Below, piece after piece: positions 6,760 through 11,209 of a DNA stretch of 11,209 nucleotides. Numbering within the stretch: the first letter of the stretch is position 1; the number at the start of each line of letters is the position of its first letter. Both the position numbers and the translations under genes were made by a program. Source of the stretch: Bacteroidetes bacterium UBA6491 (GTDB taxonomy: Bacteria > Bacteroidota > Bacteroidia > NS11-12g > UBA9320); assembly GCA_002436505.1 (NCBI GenBank), contig DJML01000133.1:1-11209 (forward strand). Reading direction: 5' to 3'. A model generated the notes under the pieces. That model was not told the origin of the DNA and made no database searches. It was given only the letters and a program-made list of their open reading frames with translations.

Positions 6760-8685
6760 ATGAAGCAACTGGTTGTCTTTCTACTTTTATTGATTTGTTC
6801 ATTTAGTGCCATTGCACAAGTGGATCAGGAAGCATTCATGAAATCTGAGATGGATCGATATGCACAACTGAAAAACTTTAAAAAGTCCAATGCCGGTGAC
6901 AACTACGATGTTATTTATCACAGGATCAACTGGAACATCAATCCTCATGTCGATTCAATGTCGGGGGTTATCAATACCCACTTTATCACTAAAACAGATA
7001 ATTTCAATGCAGTAGCTTTTGATCTGGCCGATGGATTAAGCGTAGACTCGGTGAAATACCATGGCAACATGGTCCCTTTTGAACACAGTGCAGATATCGT
7101 TCGAGCTGATCTTCCCTCAGGTCTTAACACCAATGTAACTGACTCAATTACGGTATTCTATTCAGGAGACCCGACGAAGACAAGTACCAGAGGCAGCTAT
7201 GTCAGGGAAAAAAGAAGACCAAAAAATGATCACCCTGTGATCTGGACGTTATCAGAACCCTACGGTGCAATGACATGGTGGCCATGTAAGCAGTCACTCA
7301 GTGATAAGATTGATAGCCTGGACATTTTTATTACCGTACCTCAGGGAAACAAGGCCGCGTCAAACGGTTTACTGGTTGATTCGGTCAAATACGATACTTT
7401 TATTACATATCACTGGAAACACAGATACCCTATTGTCACTTACCTCGTCGCTATTGCTGTAACCAATTATGCCGAATTCAGTGATTGGTACCATTTTAAC
7501 AACGGTGATTCTCTCGAGATCCTCAATTACCTCTACCCTGAAAGTGTCGCTTCGATGAGGGAACCAGCGAAAGCAACCATTGAAATCATGCACTTATTCG
7601 ATTCACTTTTTGGAGAATATCCTTTTGCAAAGGAAAAATACGGGCATGCACAATTTGGAAGAGGCGGCGGCATGGAACATCAGACCATGAGTTTTATGGT
7701 TGATCTGAACTTTGCGCTTGTCGCACATGAACTTGCCCACCAATGGTTTGGTAATGCAACTACATGCAGGAGTTGGTCGGACCTGTGGCTCAACGAGGGG
7801 TTTGCGACTTTTCTAACATTGCTGGCCTATGAGAACCTAACAGACAGAGAGACCTATCTTGCCCGTGCCGAATCTACCCGTAAAGCCGTTACAACAGTCA
7901 ATGACGGTAGTGTATTCGTCGCAGACACACTTGATGTCAGTCGTTTGTTCAGCTCTCGTTTAACATACAATAAGGGAGCGATGCTTTTACAGATGTTACG
8001 TTACCGCCTGGGAGATGATGTGTTTTATTCTGCAATAAGAAAATATCTGAATGCCCCTGAGCATCTATACGGATTCGCAAGAACGGATGATCTGATAAAA
8101 TTTCTGGAACTGGAAAGTAGCACCGACCTGTCGTTATTTTTTGATCAGTGGTACTACAGTGAAGGATTCCCGATCATAGATATTATCTGGCGGACCAAAG
8201 GTTCTTTGGTGGAAGTGAATCTAACCCAGAAAACATCACATGAATCCGTAGCCTTTTTCGACACCCCTTTGCCAATTAAGTTTATCGGCGAAGAGCAGGA
8301 CACCATTATTAACTTTCATGCTGATAACGAGAACTGGACAACAGTAGTAAATCTAACGTTTGAACCTAAAAGTGTCGTTGTAGATCCTGATGTAAGGATT
8401 CTGGCTCGTACAAATGTTTTCAGAGGCCGCGACCTCAGGGACAGGATCACGATTTTTCCTAATCCGGCAGAGAATACATTAAACTTTGAAGCTGCTCCTT
8501 TCTTTGTTGAAAACATTGAGATCTATACGGTCGAAGGAGCAAAAGCAATGGAAATCAATCCCTTGCTCTCAGGAATAAAAGCAGGCGAGATCAATGTAAA
8601 AGGATTATCGCCCGGTCTTTATTTTATAAAATTTATTGGTAGCGGTGAGTCGCTGAGCGTTAAATTCATTAAACAATTCAGGTAG
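6760..8685 (+). CDS. Secreted M1-family metallopeptidase with type IX secretion C-terminal domain
   Basis: This is a zinc aminopeptidase-type enzyme of family M1, probably releasing N-terminal residues from extracellular peptides. From the ATG at 6760 it is 641 residues. Residues 1-19 form a signal peptide (MKQLVVFLLLLICSFSAIA, cleavage before Q20). An N-terminal beta-rich domain follows, then GGMEHQ (303-308, the GxMEN equivalent), the zinc motif HELAH (323-327) with third ligand E346 (HEXXH-X18-E), and catalytic Y403 in TYNKGA. Residues about 563-641 match the Por secretion tail (RITIFPNP near its start, GLSPGLYFIKF near the end), directing export through the type IX system. An upstream in-frame ATG (6718) would add 14 residues that spoil the signal peptide and sit almost at the predicted transcript start. 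The ERAP1-like C-terminal domain of larger M1 enzymes is absent. Substrate specificity cannot be read from the sequence. Confidence 0.95.
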   Translation: MKQLVVFLLLLICSFSAIAQVDQEAFMKSEMDRYAQLKNFKKSNAGDNYDVIYHRINWNINPHVDSMSGVINTHFITKTDNFNAVAFDLADGLSVDSVKYHGNMVPFEHSADIVRADLPSGLNTNVTDSITVFYSGDPTKTSTRGSYVREKRRPKNDHPVIWTLSEPYGAMTWWPCKQSLSDKIDSLDIFITVPQGNKAASNGLLVDSVKYDTFITYHWKHRYPIVTYLVAIAVTNYAEFSDWYHFNNGDSLEILNYLYPESVASMREPAKATIEIMHLFDSLFGEYPFAKEKYGHAQFGRGGGMEHQTMSFMVDLNFALVAHELAHQWFGNATTCRSWSDLWLNEGFATFLTLLAYENLTDRETYLARAESTRKAVTTVNDGSVFVADTLDVSRLFSSRLTYNKGAMLLQMLRYRLGDDVFYSAIRKYLNAPEHLYGFARTDDLIKFLELESSTDLSLFFDQWYYSEGFPIIDIIWRTKGSLVEVNLTQKTSHESVAFFDTPLPIKFIGEEQDTIINFHADNENWTTVVNLTFEPKSVVVDPDVRILARTNVFRGRDLRDRITIFPNPAENTLNFEAAPFFVENIEIYTVEGAKAMEINPLLSGIKAGEINVKGLSPGLYFIKFIGSGESLSVKFIKQFR

Positions 8686-8702
8686 ATGCCCTGATCAAAC
8701 CA

Positions 8703-10163
8703 TTATTTCAGATACTCGTATGCACCCGCATCCGGTTGTGCGTCTCTCGCATTGCCTTCAATATCCAACGGAACCGGCGGAACGAGGATCACTCCAACAT
8801 CAATGGCACGGGAATTGGAATCAAGGTGATAATCATTGCTTTTATAGTTCCTGAACATTGGTGAAGTCGATGTTGCATTGAGCACATTTCCTGAACCGGC
8901 GGTGGTATTAAAGAATGAACCGTCGTCCTTGGTTCGAATCACATTGTTGTAAAAACCGATAGCTGATCGCGACCCGTCAATATCAAAACCGGCCTCATCC
9001 TCAAGAGAGCCAAAAATGATCGAATTCCGCACAGATAGTTCAATGTCAAATGTTCTCAGGATAAAACCAAAGTCATCCCTTTCCCTGTTAGTAGCATAGA
9101 ACGTAGGATTCCTGCGATTGAAGGTAATACCGCTGTATGCTGCAAAGGTGCAATGTCTGAAATCATATTTACCTCCTTGTAACCCCCTGAATCCTTGCTC
9201 GCCATTATTAACAAAAACACTGTTCTCTGCATAGATGTCACTTCCTCGACCTACTACTCCGGCTTCAAACATGTTCATGAACTCGCAATTTTTAATGATC
9301 ACGTTTGATATCCCTGATATACTTGAGACAGAGTCACATACTACGCCATAAATGCCGTTTTTGGCGCGCAAATGTGTGATCTTATTGTTCGTACTTGGAT
9401 AAGAAAGCCATATCCCTCCCCACTGGCCAGGTGCCTGATCATACCTGGTCTCCAGCCTGTCACCTTCAAAATACACCGGGTTAGAAGCGGTTCCTTTAAT
9501 TTCTATTTCTCCTTCAACAAATATCCAGGCCTGTGGTGACATATAAACGTGCACACCCTCCTCGATCGTAAGTTTGCATCCTTCCGGAACGTAAATGTAG
9601 TCGTGTACAACATAAGGTTTCATTTGGTCAGCCCAAACCAGATCACACAACGTGTCCTTTAAAAAATATTGTCCGTCCTGGCCCCATGCCCTTAATTGTA
9701 CATTTTGAGTTGACCCATTCGTATTAAAGACCAATGAGTCCCTGATGATCAGCGGGTTGGATTCCGGATCATTGTTAGGGTCAGCCGTTATCTCAAGAAA
9801 AACGAAGATGCTGTCGCCCCCGTAGATCTCTATATCCTGAAAATTTACACCTGGTATTCCATCCACATTTACACGGAAAGGAGAAAATTCACCTCCGGCC
9901 AGCCTTATATCTGTTCGAATCGTCTGATCAGTCGGGTTCTTAACGATCATCTGACGGTTAAAAGATCTCGGGATGCCAGGACCGGGTGACGTGAATACAG
10001 TATCAAAGAATACAGTGTCAGTGTATTTATTTTCAACTTTGAAGTTTAATTTGACCTGTCCTGTATAAAAATCATCCCTGTCACGACATGCATTGAATAT
10101 CAGCAGAAAGGCCAGTATTACAAGCCAAAATGAAGGACGATGTTTTCTGCTGACAACTATCAT
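8703..10163 (-). CDS. Surface-type lipoprotein with right-handed beta-helix (choice-of-anchor Q-like end)
   Basis: The 486-residue product begins with a lipoprotein signal: basic n-region (SRKHR), hydrophobic core, and IFNAC with lipidation at C26. The following RDRDDF is acid-rich like Bacteroidota lipoprotein export signals, suggesting display on the cell surface. Residues about 37-160 form a beta-rich domain (DTVFFDTVFTS, NVDGIPGVNFQDIEIYGGDS) common in Bacteroidota lipoproteins. Residues about 195-425 are short beta-strand repeats with N/G turns (ISNVIIKNCEFMNM, DIYAENSVFVNN) typical of a right-handed parallel beta-helix. The end (DYHLDSNSRAIDVG, DIEGNARDAQPDAGAYEY) matches the choice-of-anchor Q type. 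Such folds often bind or cleave polysaccharide, but no catalytic residues can be assigned, so the role is unknown. The frame is open to 10202; the ATG at 10163 gives a proper signal peptide. It converges with the M1 gene, 17 bases between stops. Confidence 0.85.
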   Translation of the reverse strand: MIVVSRKHRPSFWLVILAFLLIFNACRDRDDFYTGQVKLNFKVENKYTDTVFFDTVFTSPGPGIPRSFNRQMIVKNPTDQTIRTDIRLAGGEFSPFRVNVDGIPGVNFQDIEIYGGDSIFVFLEITADPNNDPESNPLIIRDSLVFNTNGSTQNVQLRAWGQDGQYFLKDTLCDLVWADQMKPYVVHDYIYVPEGCKLTIEEGVHVYMSPQAWIFVEGEIEIKGTASNPVYFEGDRLETRYDQAPGQWGGIWLSYPSTNNKITHLRAKNGIYGVVCDSVSSISGISNVIIKNCEFMNMFEAGVVGRGSDIYAENSVFVNNGEQGFRGLQGGKYDFRHCTFAAYSGITFNRRNPTFYATNRERDDFGFILRTFDIELSVRNSIIFGSLEDEAGFDIDGSRSAIGFYNNVIRTKDDGSFFNTTAGSGNVLNATSTSPMFRNYKSNDYHLDSNSRAIDVGVILVPPVPLDIEGNARDAQPDAGAYEYLK

Positions 10164-10164
10164 G

Positions 10165-10176
10165 CACGCAAAAGTA
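10165..10176 (-). promoter_or_regulatory. Putative lipoprotein promoter, -7 box TACTTTTG
   Basis: On the minus strand, 10176 to 10165 reads TACTTTTGCGTG, an exact TAnnTTTG box. Only five bases separate the box from the chosen ATG (10163), so the transcript would be leaderless or nearly so. No TTG is found at -33. Confidence 0.45.
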
Positions 10177-10190
10177 ACGATGAAATGGAT

Positions 10191-10221
10191 TTGAAATTGC
10201 ATTTCCTCCTATCTTTGCGCC
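10191..10221 (+). promoter_or_regulatory. Putative ald promoter, -33 TTG and -7 box TATCTTTG
   Basis: TATCTTTGCGCC (10210-10221) contains an exact TAnnTTTG box and the same GCGCC continuation as the icd promoter. TTG at 10191-10193 lies 16 bases upstream, close to the usual spacing. Transcription would begin near 10223, giving a leader of about 20 bases before the ald ATG, without a properly spaced Shine-Dalgarno sequence. Confidence 0.6.
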
Positions 10222-10243
10222 GCTAATAGATAATTACAGGATT

Positions 10244-11209
10244 ATGATCATTGGTGTACCGAAGGAAATAAAAAACAACGAGAACAGGGTTGCACTGACT
10301 CCAGGAGGAGTAGAAGCAATGAAAAAGAACGGACATGATGTTTACGTTCAAAGCACGGCAGGATTAGGATCAGGTTTCCCTGATCATGAGTATGAGAGGG
10401 TTGGTGCGGTGATACTTCCGGATATTGAATCGGTGTACGCCAAAGCTGAAATGATAATAAAGGTAAAAGAGCCGATTGAATCAGAGTATAAACTCATAAG
10501 AAAGGATCAACTCTTGTTTACCTATTTCCATTTTGCTTCCCATGAACCACTTACAAATGCTATGATTGAAAGTGGTGCCGTTTGTTTAGCTTATGAAACA
10601 GTAGAACTCCCTGACAGAAGTTTGCCTTTGCTTGTACCTATGAGTGAAGTTGCCGGCCGAATGAGTGTCCAGGAAGGAGCAAAATATCTTGAAAGACCAA
10701 TGGGTGGGAAAGGTATCCTGCTCGGCGGGGTTCCGGGGGTAAGACCTGCAAAAGTATTGATCCTGGGAGGAGGTATTGTCGGTCTTAATGCGGCTAAAAT
10801 GGCTGCTGGTCTTGGTGCCCATGTAACAATGATGGACATTTCGATCCCAAGGCTTAGATATCTTGACGACGTAATGCCGGAAAATGTTGATACGCTTTAT
10901 TCCAGTGCATACAACATTAAAGAAGCTATAAAAGAAGCAGATCTTATTATAGGAGCCGTACTGGTACCAGGAGCAAAAGCACCAAGACTGATCACCAGAG
11001 AAATGTTGAAAAGCATGCAAGCGGGTACTGTTCTGGTAGATGTTGCGGTAGATCAGGGCGGATGTTTTGAAACTACAGTAGCCACCACTCATGCAGATCC
11101 AACATTCACAATCGATGATGTAATTCATTATTGTGTGGCTAACATGCCGGGTGCTGTTCCCCGTACTTCAACAATTGCACTTACAAATGCAACGTTACCT
11201 TACGCCGTG
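10244..11209 (+). CDS. ald: Alanine dehydrogenase, 3' truncated by the window edge
   Basis: The enzyme catalyses reversible NAD-dependent oxidative deamination of L-alanine to pyruvate and ammonia, linking amino-acid and central carbon metabolism. The first 322 residues are present; the family is about 370 long, so roughly 50 residues lie beyond the window. The start MIIGVPKEIKNNENRVALTP is the family N-terminus. Substrate residues known from the Mycobacterium and Phormidium enzymes are at matching positions: R15, K75 (KVKEP), H96 (YFHF), S134 (PMSEVAGRMS) and D270 (DVAVDQGG). The Rossmann glycine motif LGGGIVG (174-180) is followed by D198, which binds the adenosine ribose of NAD. The related transhydrogenase alpha subunit is excluded by HYCVANMPGAVPRTST (295-310), typical of alanine dehydrogenase. 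It has its own promoter and diverges from the lipoprotein gene. Confidence 0.97.
   Translation, partial: MIIGVPKEIKNNENRVALTPGGVEAMKKNGHDVYVQSTAGLGSGFPDHEYERVGAVILPDIESVYAKAEMIIKVKEPIESEYKLIRKDQLLFTYFHFASHEPLTNAMIESGAVCLAYETVELPDRSLPLLVPMSEVAGRMSVQEGAKYLERPMGGKGILLGGVPGVRPAKVLILGGGIVGLNAAKMAAGLGAHVTMMDISIPRLRYLDDVMPENVDTLYSSAYNIKEAIKEADLIIGAVLVPGAKAPRLITREMLKSMQAGTVLVDVAVDQGGCFETTVATTHADPTFTIDDVIHYCVANMPGAVPRTSTIALTNATLPYAV

Noticed and set aside
6632..6802. 57-residue N-terminal extension of icd
   Set aside because: It does not match the Icd family, would overlap the start of the divergent peptidase gene, and lies mostly upstream of the likely icd promoter.
10586..11128. 180-codon minus-strand frame inside ald
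   Set aside because: It is antisense to conserved alanine dehydrogenase and its composition (many Cys, Tyr, Ser and His) is typical of a shadow frame.
1..11209. Defence system, CRISPR array or biosynthetic cluster
   Set aside because: All well-supported genes belong to housekeeping or envelope families, and no regularly spaced repeats or defence-type domains occur.

Overview
The window looks like ordinary chromosome from a member of the Bacteroidota. The evidence is a C-terminal type IX secretion (Por) tail on a peptidase, a surface-type lipoprotein, near absence of Shine-Dalgarno sequences, and Bacteroidota-type -7 promoter boxes (TAnnTTTG) ahead of most transcription units. I cannot place it below phylum. 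Nothing in the sequence indicates a phage, transposon, CRISPR array or tRNA/rRNA gene.

Layout, left to right. (1) A left-truncated SurA-type periplasmic peptidyl-prolyl isomerase is followed after 24 bases by a MoxR-family AAA+ ATPase on the same strand, probably one operon. (2) A 463-base gap without a convincing gene (2183-2645) holds a GC-rich, strongly self-complementary island of about 125 bases inside AT-rich DNA. This is the best candidate for something undescribed, probably a structured RNA. (3) sucA (2-oxoglutarate dehydrogenase E1) on the plus strand and icd (NADP isocitrate dehydrogenase) on the minus strand converge on one hairpin terminator. (4) An M1 metallopeptidase with a signal peptide and type IX secretion tail is divergent from icd. 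(5) A beta-helix lipoprotein on the minus strand converges with the peptidase (17 bases between stops) and diverges from (6) alanine dehydrogenase (ald), which runs off the right edge.

Functionally, icd and sucA encode consecutive TCA-cycle steps: isocitrate to 2-oxoglutarate with NADPH, then 2-oxoglutarate into the dehydrogenase complex. Ald interconverts alanine and pyruvate with NAD(H). The other genes belong to envelope biology: periplasmic folding (SurA-type), a chaperone-like ATPase (MoxR), a secreted peptidase and a probably surface-exposed lipoprotein. Five putative promoters share the -7 box, most with a G/C-rich stretch just downstream. Start codons for icd, the peptidase and the lipoprotein were moved inward from the longest open frame on family alignment, signal-peptide shape and promoter position.
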